From assembly GCF_004000785.1 (NCBI RefSeq), contig NZ_BILX01000021.1:36588-100587 (forward strand): DNA of 64,000 bases, in the 5' to 3' direction. Origin of the DNA: Paenibacillus ehimensis NBRC 15659. Lineage in GTDB: Bacteria; Bacillota; Bacilli; Paenibacillales; NBRC-103111. The position numbers were made by a program, and so were the translations under genes. The notes beneath the pieces are model-generated. The model searched no databases. It saw only the letters and a program-made list of their open reading frames with translations, and was not told the origin of the DNA. Of the stretch, positions 1-8,728 are shown one piece after another; the first letter of the stretch is position 1, and every line of letters starts with the position of its first letter.

Positions 1-427
1 CGCCCTTGAGGATCAGCTTCGCTTCGATTTCGTTCCGTTCCCACTGCTCGAAGTGGATGACCGGGGTACCCGGGCCGATGTTGTCCCCGCTGTTCGCGCC
101 GGTCAACGAATCGACGGAGTTCGTCCGCAGCTTGCTGTCCTTCGTCGCTTGAGCCACGGCGGCGATAATCTGCTTCTTCATCTCGATCTGGTTCGCGCCG
201 ACCGGACAATGAACGATAAACGTCGGCATTCCCGTATCCTGACAGATCGGCGACACGTTGCACTCCGCCATCCGAATGTTGTCTGCAATCGTGGACAGCG
301 AAAGCGCGGAGCGCGTACCCGCATCCTCCCGGGCACGGGCGGCCTGAATCGCTTCCCGGACGTCGGCCGGAAGGTTCGTGGACGTTTCGACGATCAATTG
401 GTAAATGCTCTCTTGAAAATGCTGCAT
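1..427 (-). CDS. Class I (Fe-S) fumarate hydratase, N-terminal part, truncated by window edge
   Basis: This is the first 142 residues of an iron-sulfur hydro-lyase of the FumA/TtdA alpha family, which hydrates fumarate to malate in the TCA cycle. The family opening (LI..STNLPADVREAI) is visible, as is the cysteine in SPICQDTGMP that corresponds to a 4Fe-4S ligand in this family, followed by the TGANSGDN stretch. The ATG at 427 is preceded by AAAGGAG about 12 nt upstream. The catalytic C-terminal half lies outside the window, so a single-chain fumarase and a two-subunit tartrate/fumarate dehydratase cannot be told apart. It fits the TCA genes at 30-33 kb but is not in their operon. Confidence 0.85.
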   Translation of the reverse strand, partial: MQHFQESIYQLIVETSTNLPADVREAIQAARAREDAGTRSALSLSTIADNIRMAECNVSPICQDTGMPTFIVHCPVGANQIEMKKQIIAAVAQATKDSKLRTNSVDSLTGANSGDNIGPGTPVIHFEQWERNEIEAKLILKG

Positions 428-491
428 GATGGCAAAGGACTCCTTTCGTTTTTCGCAAAAACGATACTTGATAACATGGAAACGCATAAAT

Positions 492-520
492 CTATAATAG
501 CATATTCGGACGGGGACCAA
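492..520 (-). promoter_or_regulatory. Candidate sigma-A promoter of the fumarase gene
   Basis: On the minus strand TTGGTC (515-520) is followed after 17 nt by TTATAG (492-497), about 65 nt upstream of the fumarase ATG. The match is moderate and was made by eye. Confidence 0.4.
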
Positions 521-768
521 CACCGCGTTTTTGCGCCATGCCGAAGGGGAGCAAAGCCCGGTTCCCAAGGATCGGCTTTGCAAAACCGCCGACATGGAAA
601 ATCAATAAAATCTTCATCACTCTGAAAGATTTAGAACGGGCGGCCGGAGGACAAATCGTGTATAATCCAAATGTACAAAGCATCGCCTTGCGCCAAACGA
701 TCGAAACGGAAGCCTTGACCGATGGCACAGGAAGCCGAAGCTGAATTCATAACTTAGGATGATGATGG
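521..768. other. Intergenic region between fumarase and yfbR-like gene
   Basis: No convincing gene is seen. An inverted repeat GCAAAGCC/GGCTTTGC (551-558 and 574-581) could form an 8-bp hairpin but has no T tract. A TATAAT lies at 661-666 with no recognisable -35 at normal spacing. It may belong to the promoter of the downstream gene. Confidence 0.4.
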
Positions 769-1350
769 ATGGAAAGTCATTTTTTAGCTTATTTGTACCG
801 GCTGCGGTATATCGAGCGCTGGAGCCTCATGCGGAACGTGCTGAAGGAAAACGTCGCCGAGCACTCTTTTCACGTCTCGATCCTGACTCATGTGCTCTGC
901 ACGATTGCCAACGAGGTGTACGGCAAGCAGGTGCCGACGGACCGGGTCGTGAGCATGGCGCTGTTCCACGACGCGACGGAGGTTTTCACGGGAGACATTC
1001 CGACGCCGGTGAAGCACCATAATCCGAAAATTCTTTCCAACTTCCGCGAGATTGAGCAGCTTGCCGCCGAGCGTCTGCTGGACATGGTCCCGGAACCGCT
1101 GCGCAGCGTGTACGACCCGCTGATCGTTGCGAAGAAGGATGCCGATCCCGAGCTGAAAAAATACGTCAAGGGCGCGGATCTTCTGGACGCCTACCTCAAA
1201 TGCGTATCCGAGCTGTCCGCCGGCAACCGAGAATTCGCTATGGCGAAGAAGCAAATCGAGCAATCGATTGAAGCGATGAACATGCCCGAGCTGGACTATT
1301 TTCTGCAGCACTTGGCCCCGAGCCTGGAGAAGACGCTCGACGAACTATAG
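769..1350 (+). CDS. YfbR-like 5'-deoxynucleotidase (HD domain)
   Basis: This 193-residue protein has the length and motifs of the YfbR family of HD-domain phosphohydrolases, which remove phosphate from deoxyribonucleoside 5'-monophosphates in the cytoplasm. The metal-binding set is complete: H32 in AEHSFHVS, H67-D68 in LFHDATEVFTGD, and D137 in KGADLLDAY. The conserved GDIPTPVK segment follows the HD pair. The ATG at 769 follows a purine-rich AGGATG. It stands alone, bounded downstream by a terminator. In E. coli the enzyme takes part in dCMP-to-dUMP salvage; the same role here is inference. Confidence 0.85.
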   Translation: MESHFLAYLYRLRYIERWSLMRNVLKENVAEHSFHVSILTHVLCTIANEVYGKQVPTDRVVSMALFHDATEVFTGDIPTPVKHHNPKILSNFREIEQLAAERLLDMVPEPLRSVYDPLIVAKKDADPELKKYVKGADLLDAYLKCVSELSAGNREFAMAKKQIEQSIEAMNMPELDYFLQHLAPSLEKTLDEL

Positions 1351-1359
1351 CCCTAACGA

Positions 1360-1398
1360 AAAAGCAGTCCGACGCGTCCCCCGCGCCAGACTGCTTTT
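1360..1398. terminator. Bidirectional terminator between yfbR-like gene and ytaF
   Basis: A perfect 10-bp stem (AAAAGCAGTC, 1360-1369, with GACTGCTTTT, 1389-1398) has A and T tails, so it can terminate the two convergent genes on either side. Confidence 0.8.
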
Positions 1399-1481
1399 CT
1401 CCTATCTTTCGTTCCGTTCCTGTCATAACAAGCAGCCGCAGCCCGTAGTATAGTAAAGACAAGTAGCCGGGGGCAGCCCCC

Positions 1482-2117
1482 TCAGTCGAATAGGGAGTTG
1501 CATGCGATCAAAAGCAGGATCACCCCGCTGATCAACGTGCCGAATTGTCCCAAGGTGAAAGACCCGATGCGGATTCCCGCCGCTTTCCGGCCGATCACGA
1601 CGCCGACCCAGATCGTCATGAAGCTTCCTTGCGCGGCCGTCAGCGAGATGGCGAGCGGCGACAGCCCCATCAACCCTGCGCTCAACCCGTTCGTGACGGC
1701 ATTCGCCGAAAGCGCGATCCCCAGAACCACGGATTCGCCGATCCCGATGGAGCCGGATCGATCCTTGTCGGCCTTTTCGGGATGCTGCAGGAGGCCCTTT
1801 AACGATGCGCTGCCCGACCGGTCTTCTTTTACCTCGGGAGACGCCGAATGCTTTCGCGGCATCGCCAGCAGCACGATGCGCAGCCCGATGACCGTCAAAA
1901 TGAAGGCACCGGCCACAACCGGAAACATTCCCGGAAGGCTCTTCGAAAGCCACTGTCCGAACAAAATCCCCGTTTCGCTGAACAGAAAACAAATCATGGC
2001 GATAACCAGATTCGACAAAACGCCGACGCGGATTCCCCGGATCCCATACGATAGCCCGACACCCAAATTATCCAGACTCGACGAGACGGCAAAGCCTACG
2101 ATAAGCAGCCATGTCAT
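1482..2117 (-). CDS. ytaF: Sporulation membrane protein YtaF (MntP-like)
   Basis: This is a 211-residue polytopic protein with about six hydrophobic segments and the two pseudo-repeated halves of the MntP/YtaF family. The first half carries SSLDNLGVGLSYG (residues 13-25) and the second carries ALSANAVTNGLSAGLMG. A charged cytoplasmic loop of about 35 residues separates them. MntP relatives export Mn2+. YtaF itself is known as a sporulation-associated membrane protein without a settled substrate. It is divergent from the XRE-DUF1232 gene across a 131-bp region holding a palindromic operator candidate, so the two may be co-regulated. Confidence 0.8.
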   Translation of the reverse strand: MTWLLIVGFAVSSSLDNLGVGLSYGIRGIRVGVLSNLVIAMICFLFSETGILFGQWLSKSLPGMFPVVAGAFILTVIGLRIVLLAMPRKHSASPEVKEDRSGSASLKGLLQHPEKADKDRSGSIGIGESVVLGIALSANAVTNGLSAGLMGLSPLAISLTAAQGSFMTIWVGVVIGRKAAGIRIGSFTLGQFGTLISGVILLLIACNSLFD

Positions 2118-2148
2118 GCTGTTTCACTCCTTTTCGCTTTATATTGGC

Positions 2149-2225
2149 ATCATATTGAGAATTCGGCAAAAGCGTGCCTATCCGTCTCAACATTGTTGAG
2201 AAATTTTCAATATGCTTACTCAACA
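2149..2225. promoter_or_regulatory. Operator candidate in the ytaF / XRE-DUF1232 divergent region
   Basis: A perfect palindrome, TCTCAACA-T-TGTTGAGA (2185-2201), is flanked by further half-sites: TTGAGA at 2155-2160 and CTCAAC at 2219-2224. Spacings and shape suit a dimeric helix-turn-helix repressor. Because the adjacent plus-strand gene encodes such a protein, autoregulation is the simplest reading. No clean sigma-A promoter could be assigned on either strand. Confidence 0.5.
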
Positions 2226-2248
2226 CAAGCCATCAGGAGGAATAACCG

Positions 2249-2911
2249 ATGTCCGATAAGAAAAAAGAACCGGAGCTGGGCGCAACCTTAAAAGCGCTGT
2301 TAAAAGGCCGCTCAATATCCATGCGCAAGCTGAGCCTGCTTACCGGAATCGATACGGCGACGATCTCGCGCATCGCCAACGGCAAGCAGCAGGCGAAGCC
2401 CGACCACCTGCAGCAGTTCGCCGTCCATCTCGGCGTTCCGACGGAGCAGCTGTTTCAAGCGGCCGGATTCGACGTCGGCTCCCGCCAGGAAGAACACCAC
2501 TCGGATATTTACGCCTCCGTTGAGAGCATCAAGGATGTCCTTCTCTCGTCCAATCTGTTCGACCGGCAGTTTACCACCGAGCTTGTCGGGAAGGAATTGA
2601 CTAAATACGAGCAATATGCGATGACCGAAGAAGGGCAGCGGATCATCTTTGACGATTTTCGCACGAAGGTGGAAAGCGTCAACGGCGCCGGGCCTTTTAT
2701 CGACGAGCTGAGGCAATTGTACGAGCTGTACTGCCGGGACGATACGACGCCGGAGCGGCGCGCGATCGCCGGAAGCGCCCTGCTTTACTTTATTTTATCC
2801 GCGGATATTATTCCCGATTACGTCTTTCCCTTGGGGTATCTGGACGATGCCATCGCCGTACAGATTGTAACCGGCCGGCTGTCCCAAACGGCGGATAAAC
2901 CGGAACCGTAA
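2249..2911 (+). CDS. XRE-family regulator fused to a DUF1232 domain
   Basis: This 220-residue protein has two parts. Residues about 13-70 form an XRE/Cro helix-turn-helix (SMRKLSLLTGIDTATISRIANGK). Residues about 165-205 hold a DUF1232/YkvA-type segment with the typical LLYFILSADIIPDYVFPLGYLDDAIAV pattern (quoted in part: PDYVFPLGYLDDA). The middle (75-155) is charged and probably helical. DUF1232 has no established function and is usually membrane-associated, so the protein may tie DNA binding to a membrane or metabolite signal. The ATG at 2249 has a strong AGGAGG. The gene converges on the subtilase with a gap of only 23 bp and no visible terminator. Confidence 0.75.
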   Translation: MSDKKKEPELGATLKALLKGRSISMRKLSLLTGIDTATISRIANGKQQAKPDHLQQFAVHLGVPTEQLFQAAGFDVGSRQEEHHSDIYASVESIKDVLLSSNLFDRQFTTELVGKELTKYEQYAMTEEGQRIIFDDFRTKVESVNGAGPFIDELRQLYELYCRDDTTPERRAIAGSALLYFILSADIIPDYVFPLGYLDDAIAVQIVTGRLSQTADKPEP

Positions 2912-2934
2912 AGCCTCCATGGCCGCCTCTTCGA

Positions 2935-5484
2935 TTAATTCATCATGCGCGCCAGCAGGGTCACGAACTCGGCCCGCGTCGCCTGGCTTTCCGGACGGAA
3001 CGTTCCGTCAGGGAAGCCCGTAATCCAGCCTTCCGCTTTCAGCTGCTTCAAAATGCCTACTCCCCAATCCGTTTCCTTCACATCGGTAAAAGGCGACAAT
3101 CCTCTCTGCTTCCCGCTCATCTTCATGCTTCTCGCCATCATGGCAGCCATTTCCATCCGGGTAAGGTACCGGTCAGGAGCCAACGATCCGTCGGGATAAC
3201 CGTCGATGATCTCCGCCTGGGCGGCTTTGGCGATGAACGGGTAAGCCCAATGCTCAGGCCCCAGATCCGTGTAGCGGACTTCTCTTTGCTTCGTCAGCTT
3301 CAGCCCGCGAACCAGCACGGCCGCAGCCTCCGCCCGTGTGATCGGCCGATCCGGCATGAACCGGTAATGCTCGTACCCGTCGATCATGTTCCGCTCGGAC
3401 GCCTGCTTGATCACCGCCTCGGCCCAATGCCCTTTGATATCGGTGTACCCGCCCGCCAACGGCTTAACCTCGGCTTTAAGCTCATAGAAACGGTCATCGA
3501 ATGCCGCATCCGCCGTTAAGCGGATATAATAAACGCCCGGCTGCCAAAGCTGGCTGAACAGCGCCTCCGATGCGCCGTCCGGATTCGTGACGGCGTCGAC
3601 CGGGTTGAGCTTGCCGTTGTAGGCGGACATCGTCATCCGTATGTTTCGAGGAATCCCGGATAGACGAAGCTCGACCAGGCTTTCCTCCTCGATGTTCAGC
3701 GAAAACCAGTTGGCGCCGCCGATTTTGTCCAGCAGCCCTTGATATTTCGCTCCGGACTGCATGACCGTAGCCGAGTACGGCTTATCGTGCGGACCGTTCG
3801 GATCGAGCAGCTTGGGCTTGTATTGGATCGCAAGCGTGTATTCGCCCGTAATGGGAGGGACATACCCCTCGGCATTGCTGACGCGAATGTAATAATCGCC
3901 CGGGTAGACGTCCGTTTCCGGAAAAGATTCGGGCTCCCCTTCGCCGCCTTCATCGATCGTCGTCCCCTTCTCGCCTCTTTTTTGGACGAACAGCACGGGG
4001 TCCATCCGGTTCGTATCGACGGATAAACGGACGCTCAGCTTGCCCGTTTGCGTAACCGGGAGCATGTACCAGTCCTGATCGTTGTTCCGGTGAAACGTCC
4101 CTTTCAATGTCTGGCTTTGCGCTGGAAGCACGTAGGCTTTGTACTGCTTGCCGTTATCGGCATAGGCATCCTGATAGATTTCAAAGGAGGTCGTGAGCCT
4201 GAATTCCAGCTTGCGCTTGGCGGTGTTTTGAAGCTGCAGCTTCAGGTAGTTTTTTCCTTTCGTCACCGGCATCGTGACCGGACCCGCTGCGCTTAAGGAA
4301 TAATCTTTAACGGCTCCTCCGGCATCCGTATGCGTAACGGCTACCTCTCCCTTCGGTTCCATCTCCAGCTCCAGCTTGACGCTTCCGTCGTAAGGCGCCT
4401 CGAAGGAAAACCAGTTCGGATCGCTCCCGTTCTCAAACGACCCGCTGACCGTTTTGCTTACCGAGATGGGGGTAGCCAGCTCCTTCCGGTCATTCCGCTT
4501 GTACATATGCTCCGAATAAGGATCCTTCAGCACGCGGTCGGCGCGCAGCAGGCCGTAGCCGGTCCCGGGACTCCAGCCGGTTCCGCTAAGATCCTCGGCC
4601 GTTTGCCGGAGCAAGCTGCGAATCTGATACGGCTTCATCCAAGGATATTTGGCCCAGGCCAGAGCGCAAACGGCCGCCACCTGAGGCGCCGCCATGGAGG
4701 TGCCGTCCTTGTGTTCGTATCTCCCGCCGATTCCCGTCGTAAAAACGTCCCACGGCGCCACCAGATCAACCTCGGGGCCCCTGTTGGACTGCTTATGCGC
4801 CTTCTTGTCCGCCGTCATTCCGCCGACGGCCAGAACGGTAGGATACGCCGCCGGGTATTTGACGCTGTTCCCTTCGTTGCCGGTGGCGGCGACGAGCAGC
4901 ACGCCCTTTGCCTCGGCGTAGCGCACGATTTCGCTCATGTAGTCCGAATACTTGTTTAAGCCGAGCGACAGCACGACGATTTTAGCCCCGTGATCGACGG
5001 CATAGCGGATGCCCTCGCCTAATTTGGCTTCGCTGCCCGTACCGTCGTTCTCCACCGCCTTCACGGGCATCAGCTTGGCCTTCCACAAAATGCCGGCGAT
5101 TCCTTTATCGTTATTGGCCGCAGCGCCGATAATGCCGGCGACATTCGTGCCGTGTCCGTTCTCGTCGCGCGGGGGCTGGCCGGGTTCGATCAAGTTGATT
5201 CCCTGAACCAAATTCGGCGTCAGATCCGGATGGTTCAAATCGACGCCCGTATCCACGATCGCAATAACGATCGAGTCGTTTCCCGTCGCGACGTCCCAAG
5301 CCTCGTTCATATGAATTTGCTGCAAATAGGCCTGCTTCTCCACCAGCGGGTCGGTGGGGTAAGCCGAGATCTGCACATCCCCCGCTTCCTCGGCCGCTAT
5401 AGCGGAAGAAAATGGAACAAGCGACAATCCTAGAAGCACTAGGCAGAGAATGACGATGATGTTGAATTTTTTATCGGGCATCAC
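2935..5484 (-). CDS. Secreted subtilisin-like (S8) protease with three C-terminal SLH repeats
   Basis: This is an 849-residue surface protease. A signal peptide covers residues 1-31. The S8 catalytic triad is complete: D78 (AIVDTGVDLNHPDL), H111 (DENGHGTNVAG) and S263 (GTSMAAPQ), with oxyanion-hole N203. Residues about 340-690 are beta-rich and resemble repeated bacterial pre-peptidase C-terminal domains. Three SLH repeats (about 695-849, each opening with FTD or YTD and containing ITRAEAA-type motifs) should anchor it to pyruvylated secondary cell-wall polymer. No clear propeptide is seen beyond about 20 residues. It may start at GTG 5484 or ATG 5481, both just after the pepF stop, implying translational coupling. 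Confidence 0.9.
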   Translation of the reverse strand: MMPDKKFNIIVILCLVLLGLSLVPFSSAIAAEEAGDVQISAYPTDPLVEKQAYLQQIHMNEAWDVATGNDSIVIAIVDTGVDLNHPDLTPNLVQGINLIEPGQPPRDENGHGTNVAGIIGAAANNDKGIAGILWKAKLMPVKAVENDGTGSEAKLGEGIRYAVDHGAKIVVLSLGLNKYSDYMSEIVRYAEAKGVLLVAATGNEGNSVKYPAAYPTVLAVGGMTADKKAHKQSNRGPEVDLVAPWDVFTTGIGGRYEHKDGTSMAAPQVAAVCALAWAKYPWMKPYQIRSLLRQTAEDLSGTGWSPGTGYGLLRADRVLKDPYSEHMYKRNDRKELATPISVSKTVSGSFENGSDPNWFSFEAPYDGSVKLELEMEPKGEVAVTHTDAGGAVKDYSLSAAGPVTMPVTKGKNYLKLQLQNTAKRKLEFRLTTSFEIYQDAYADNGKQYKAYVLPAQSQTLKGTFHRNNDQDWYMLPVTQTGKLSVRLSVDTNRMDPVLFVQKRGEKGTTIDEGGEGEPESFPETDVYPGDYYIRVSNAEGYVPPITGEYTLAIQYKPKLLDPNGPHDKPYSATVMQSGAKYQGLLDKIGGANWFSLNIEEESLVELRLSGIPRNIRMTMSAYNGKLNPVDAVTNPDGASEALFSQLWQPGVYYIRLTADAAFDDRFYELKAEVKPLAGGYTDIKGHWAEAVIKQASERNMIDGYEHYRFMPDRPITRAEAAAVLVRGLKLTKQREVRYTDLGPEHWAYPFIAKAAQAEIIDGYPDGSLAPDRYLTRMEMAAMMARSMKMSGKQRGLSPFTDVKETDWGVGILKQLKAEGWITGFPDGTFRPESQATRAEFVTLLARMMN

Positions 5485-5487
5485 TTG

Positions 5488-7287
5488 TCAAAATAGCCGC
5501 TCCAGCTCGTCGATCAAGGAACCGACATAGGCGACCGCGCTGCGAATCGGCTGCGGCTCGGACATATCGACGCCGGCGAGCTTCATCAGCTCGAGCGGCC
5601 GCATCGTGCCTCCGGCCTTGAGCACGTCAAGCCAGCGGTCTACGGCCGGCTGCCCTTCCTCGCGGATAAGCCCGGCGACGGCTGTCGAGGCCGTTAAGCC
5701 CGCGGCATACGTATAAGGATACAGCCCCATATAATAATGCGGCTGGCGCATCCAGGTCAGCTCCGCTCCCGCGTCGATGTCGACCGCATCTCCCCAGAAC
5801 TCCGACAGCACATTCCCCTTCAGCTCGCGAAGCGTTTTCGCCGTCAGCGCCTTGCCCGCTTCCGCCGCCTCGTACACCCTGCGCTGCATGTCGCCTTCGA
5901 GCAGGTGGGTGACGAAATTGTGGTAGTAGGTATTGAGAAGCTGGAGGATCACCCAACGTTTCAGACGCGGATCGTCGGATTGCTCCATCAGATGCCGGGC
6001 AAGAAGCAGCTCGTTCATCGTCGACGGCGCTTCGATAAAATACGTGGACGGCCTGAAGTTCGTATACCTTTGATTGCGCGCAGCCAGCATCAAATGGCCC
6101 GCATGCCCCAGCTCGTGCGCCAGCGTAAAGGCGCTGCGCATGTTGCCCGCCCAGGTGATCAGGATATAGGAATGCGTGCTGTACGGACTCGAGCAGAAGG
6201 CTCCGGTCGACTTGCCGATATTATCGGCATAGTCGATCCAGCGCCCGGTCAGCGCCTGCTCCATGAGCTCCGTATATTCGGGCCCCAGTACCCGCAGCGC
6301 GTCCAAGATCGTCCGTCCCGCCTCTTCGAACGTGACCGTAGGACTGAATTCCGGATCGAGCGGAGCTTTCAAGTCGCAGAACCGGATGCGGTCCAAGCCG
6401 AGCACCCGCTGCTTCAGCCGGGCCAACCGCCGCATGTGCGGGGCCAGCTCCGTACGGATAATATCCAGGATGTTATGATACATCGGAAGCGTGACCTGCT
6501 GCGGCTGGAGCAGCATATGCGTCACGGTTTCGTAGCCGCGCAGCCGGGAGATGACCGTCTGCTTCTTCACTTCGGCTGCATATGCGGCGGCAAACGTATT
6601 CTGGTAAGACTCCAGCGTCCCGGCAAACGATTGGTAAGCGTTCCGGCGCAGCACGGTATCCGGCGACAGTTCATAGTCGGTTTCGTACAGCGCGAACGAA
6701 ACCGGCCGCGTTACGCCCTCGCCGTCCTCTACGGAAGCGAAGGACATATCCGACAGCTTGCTTCGCTGGTAAATCGTATAAGGGGCTCCCAGCACTTCCC
6801 CGAGCGACGCCAGAGCAGCTTCCGTCTCCGCCTGCAGACGATATGGCTTCGTTTCCAGCAGATCCGTCAAGCTTTTGCGATAAGGTTCCAATTTCGGTTC
6901 TTCCCCGATGTAACGGCCCAGCCATCCGTCCGGCAGCTCCAGCAGCTCCGAGCGAATGAACGAAAGCGCAGCCCCCGCTTGCGCAGCAACATCTCCGACC
7001 CGTGCGGAATTCGCCTGGTACGCCGGATTCGTTCCGTCGCCGGACAGCTGCAAGCGGGCATATGTAGCGGCGCGTAAAAGCCGGATATGCAGCGACTCTT
7101 GGGCTTCCAGACATTCGAGGAGCCGGCCGGCCCCTTCGTGCAGCTTCCCTTTAAAACGCTCCATGGACGGAAGCGATTCCGCGATGCCGGCCATTTCGGC
7201 TTCCCAAGCTTCGTCTCCTGCATACAAATCGGCCAGATTCCAAGTCGATTGCGGCTCAACCTGATCTCTTCTTTTTCTCTCTTTCAT
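5488..7287 (-). CDS. pepF: Oligoendopeptidase F-type M3 metallopeptidase
   Basis: This 599-residue cytoplasmic zinc peptidase of the M3B (PepF) family degrades oligopeptides. The zinc motif is AHELGHAGH, with the downstream glutamate region in APSTMNELLLARHL. A typical C-terminal MGLYPYTYAAGL segment is present. The ATG at 7287 was chosen because AAAAGGAG lies 9 nt upstream; an earlier ATG at 7326 has no ribosome-binding site. The downstream surface subtilase starts 3 nt after its stop, so the secreted and intracellular peptidases are probably co-expressed. Confidence 0.9.
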   Translation of the reverse strand: MKERKRRDQVEPQSTWNLADLYAGDEAWEAEMAGIAESLPSMERFKGKLHEGAGRLLECLEAQESLHIRLLRAATYARLQLSGDGTNPAYQANSARVGDVAAQAGAALSFIRSELLELPDGWLGRYIGEEPKLEPYRKSLTDLLETKPYRLQAETEAALASLGEVLGAPYTIYQRSKLSDMSFASVEDGEGVTRPVSFALYETDYELSPDTVLRRNAYQSFAGTLESYQNTFAAAYAAEVKKQTVISRLRGYETVTHMLLQPQQVTLPMYHNILDIIRTELAPHMRRLARLKQRVLGLDRIRFCDLKAPLDPEFSPTVTFEEAGRTILDALRVLGPEYTELMEQALTGRWIDYADNIGKSTGAFCSSPYSTHSYILITWAGNMRSAFTLAHELGHAGHLMLAARNQRYTNFRPSTYFIEAPSTMNELLLARHLMEQSDDPRLKRWVILQLLNTYYHNFVTHLLEGDMQRRVYEAAEAGKALTAKTLRELKGNVLSEFWGDAVDIDAGAELTWMRQPHYYMGLYPYTYAAGLTASTAVAGLIREEGQPAVDRWLDVLKAGGTMRPLELMKLAGVDMSEPQPIRSAVAYVGSLIDELERLF

Positions 7288-7373
7288 TTCCGCATTCTCC
7301 TTTTCATTTGAAGTAGACCGTTCCATCCGTCATAATGAAACTTAATGAAATCATGGATAAGGATGACCGGCTT

Positions 7374-7676
7374 ATGGCATTCGGGATTACAAGAAAAGAG
7401 CTCGTTCAGTGGAAAGAGGCGGTCGCTCGCGGGGAGATCGCTTATTTAACCCATTTTTGGTTCGACCCGCGTTTCCCGCAGTTTCATTCGGTCACCAAGG
7501 TCGGATGCTCGGATACGAAGCGGCTGGTCGCATGGTGCGAAGCCAACGGACTGAATCCCCGGTATATTCACGACCGCGAGAGCTTCCCGCACTACGACCT
7601 AATCGGACCGAAGCAGTTCGAAATTTTGCAGAAGGCAGGGCTTGACGAGCATATCGAGCGGTTCAAGCTGTGCTGA
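7374..7676 (+). CDS. Conserved small protein of unknown function, resembling YneQ
   Basis: This 100-residue cytoplasmic protein has no signal peptide or membrane segment. Conserved-looking features are the opening MAFGITRKELVQWK, a central FWFDPRFPQF, VTKVGCSD and PHYDLIGPKQFE. I associate this pattern with the small uncharacterised Bacillus protein YneQ, from memory only. The ATG at 7374 has AAGGA about 10 nt upstream; in-frame ATGs at 7335 and 7353 lack one. It is divergent from pepF and its last 14 bp overlap the end of the convergent flavin monooxygenase gene. No function can be assigned. Confidence 0.65.
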   Translation: MAFGITRKELVQWKEAVARGEIAYLTHFWFDPRFPQFHSVTKVGCSDTKRLVAWCEANGLNPRYIHDRESFPHYDLIGPKQFEILQKAGLDEHIERFKLC

Positions 7677-8607
7677 TGCCTCCCGCAGCTCCCCACACGG
7701 CGCCCGCCAGCAGCTCGTACGAACGAAGACGGCTTTCGTAGTCGGACGCCAGCGTCACGATCATCAATTCGTCGCAGCCGCAATCCCTCTGCAGCTGCTC
7801 CAATGCCGCTTTCACTTGTCGCGGAGTTCCGATGAACGGCTTGGGTCGGTCTGCTCCGCTGCCGCCGCCTTCCGGCTGCGGCAGCCGCTTCGATTCGGCC
7901 GCGAGCCTCTGCGCTTCTTCTTCCGTATCCGCGCAGAAGACGCTCACGGCCACGATTACACGCGGGACGGCACCCAAGGACGTTGGCCGGAACTCCCGGA
8001 TATACGCGGAAAGCACCTCCGCTCCGTCACGGTCGCTCATGAAGTGGCCGAACACGTACCCGGTCCCGAACTCCGCGGCATACGAGGCGCTTTTCCGATT
8101 CGTCCCAAGCAGCCACACCTCCGGGTCGGCAGGAGGAACGGGCATGGCCCTGACGGGCACATCCTCCACGCGAAATTCGTCGGCAAAGAAGGCGGACAAA
8201 GCACGGAGCGATTCGGGCAGCTGCCGAACATTTTCCAGAAAATTTCCACTTAGCGCCATGCTCGTATGCGCCGACCCTCCCGGGGCCCGGCCGATTCCGA
8301 GATCGATCCGCCCTGGGTACAAGGCCGCTAGCAGCCGAAACGTCTCGGCCACCTTGATCGGCTTGTAATGCGGCAGCAGCAGCGCTCCCGAGCCGAGCCG
8401 TATCCGCTCCGTGTGCGCGCCGATATGCGACAGCAGCACTTCCGGAGCAGGACAAGCCAGCTCCGGCATATCGTGATGCTCCGCGGCCCAATAGCGCGAA
8501 TAGCCCAGCTTCTCAGCCGTCCGCGCAAGTCTGCGCGCTTGCGCCAAAGCGGCTGCGGCATCCGCCCCTTCGAGCAAAGGAACAAGATCCAGTACGCTTA
8601 GCTTCAT
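7663..8607 (-). CDS. LLM-class flavin-dependent oxidoreductase
   Basis: This 314-residue luciferase-like monooxygenase has the family opening MKLSVLDLVPL, the YWAAEHHDMP segment and the IRLGSGALLLPHYKPIKVAETFRLL core, with IDLGIGRAPGG after it. Together these place it with the MsnO8-type subgroup predicted to use FMN. The substrate is unknown. The start at 8607 has AGAGGAG 11 nt upstream; longer in-frame readings lack one. It ends inside the tail of the opposite YneQ-like gene. No partner flavin reductase is adjacent. Confidence 0.85.
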   Translation of the reverse strand: MKLSVLDLVPLLEGADAAAALAQARRLARTAEKLGYSRYWAAEHHDMPELACPAPEVLLSHIGAHTERIRLGSGALLLPHYKPIKVAETFRLLAALYPGRIDLGIGRAPGGSAHTSMALSGNFLENVRQLPESLRALSAFFADEFRVEDVPVRAMPVPPADPEVWLLGTNRKSASYAAEFGTGYVFGHFMSDRDGAEVLSAYIREFRPTSLGAVPRVIVAVSVFCADTEEEAQRLAAESKRLPQPEGGGSGADRPKPFIGTPRQVKAALEQLQRDCGCDELMIVTLASDYESRLRSYELLAGAVWGAAGGISTA

Positions 8608-8728
8608 GTGCGTGATTGCTCCTCTCAGGGCTTGCTTCATTCTTCTAAGTTTATCCAACATCTGCCGCGTCATCAACTTTACCGCGTGACGGGGCGGCTT
8701 CTGTGCTGAAATTGGCAACGATAAAGCC

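Noticed and set aside
538..744. 68-codon frame upstream of the yfbR-like gene, with a GTG at 658 behind GGAGGAC
   Set aside because: Composition and lack of any recognisable motif suggest chance; the TATAAT inside it is more likely regulatory.
5737..7077. Long plus-strand open frame antisense to pepF (446 codons)
   Set aside because: Arg/Gln-rich shadow frame typical of high-GC coding DNA; the minus strand has the clear M3 peptidase.
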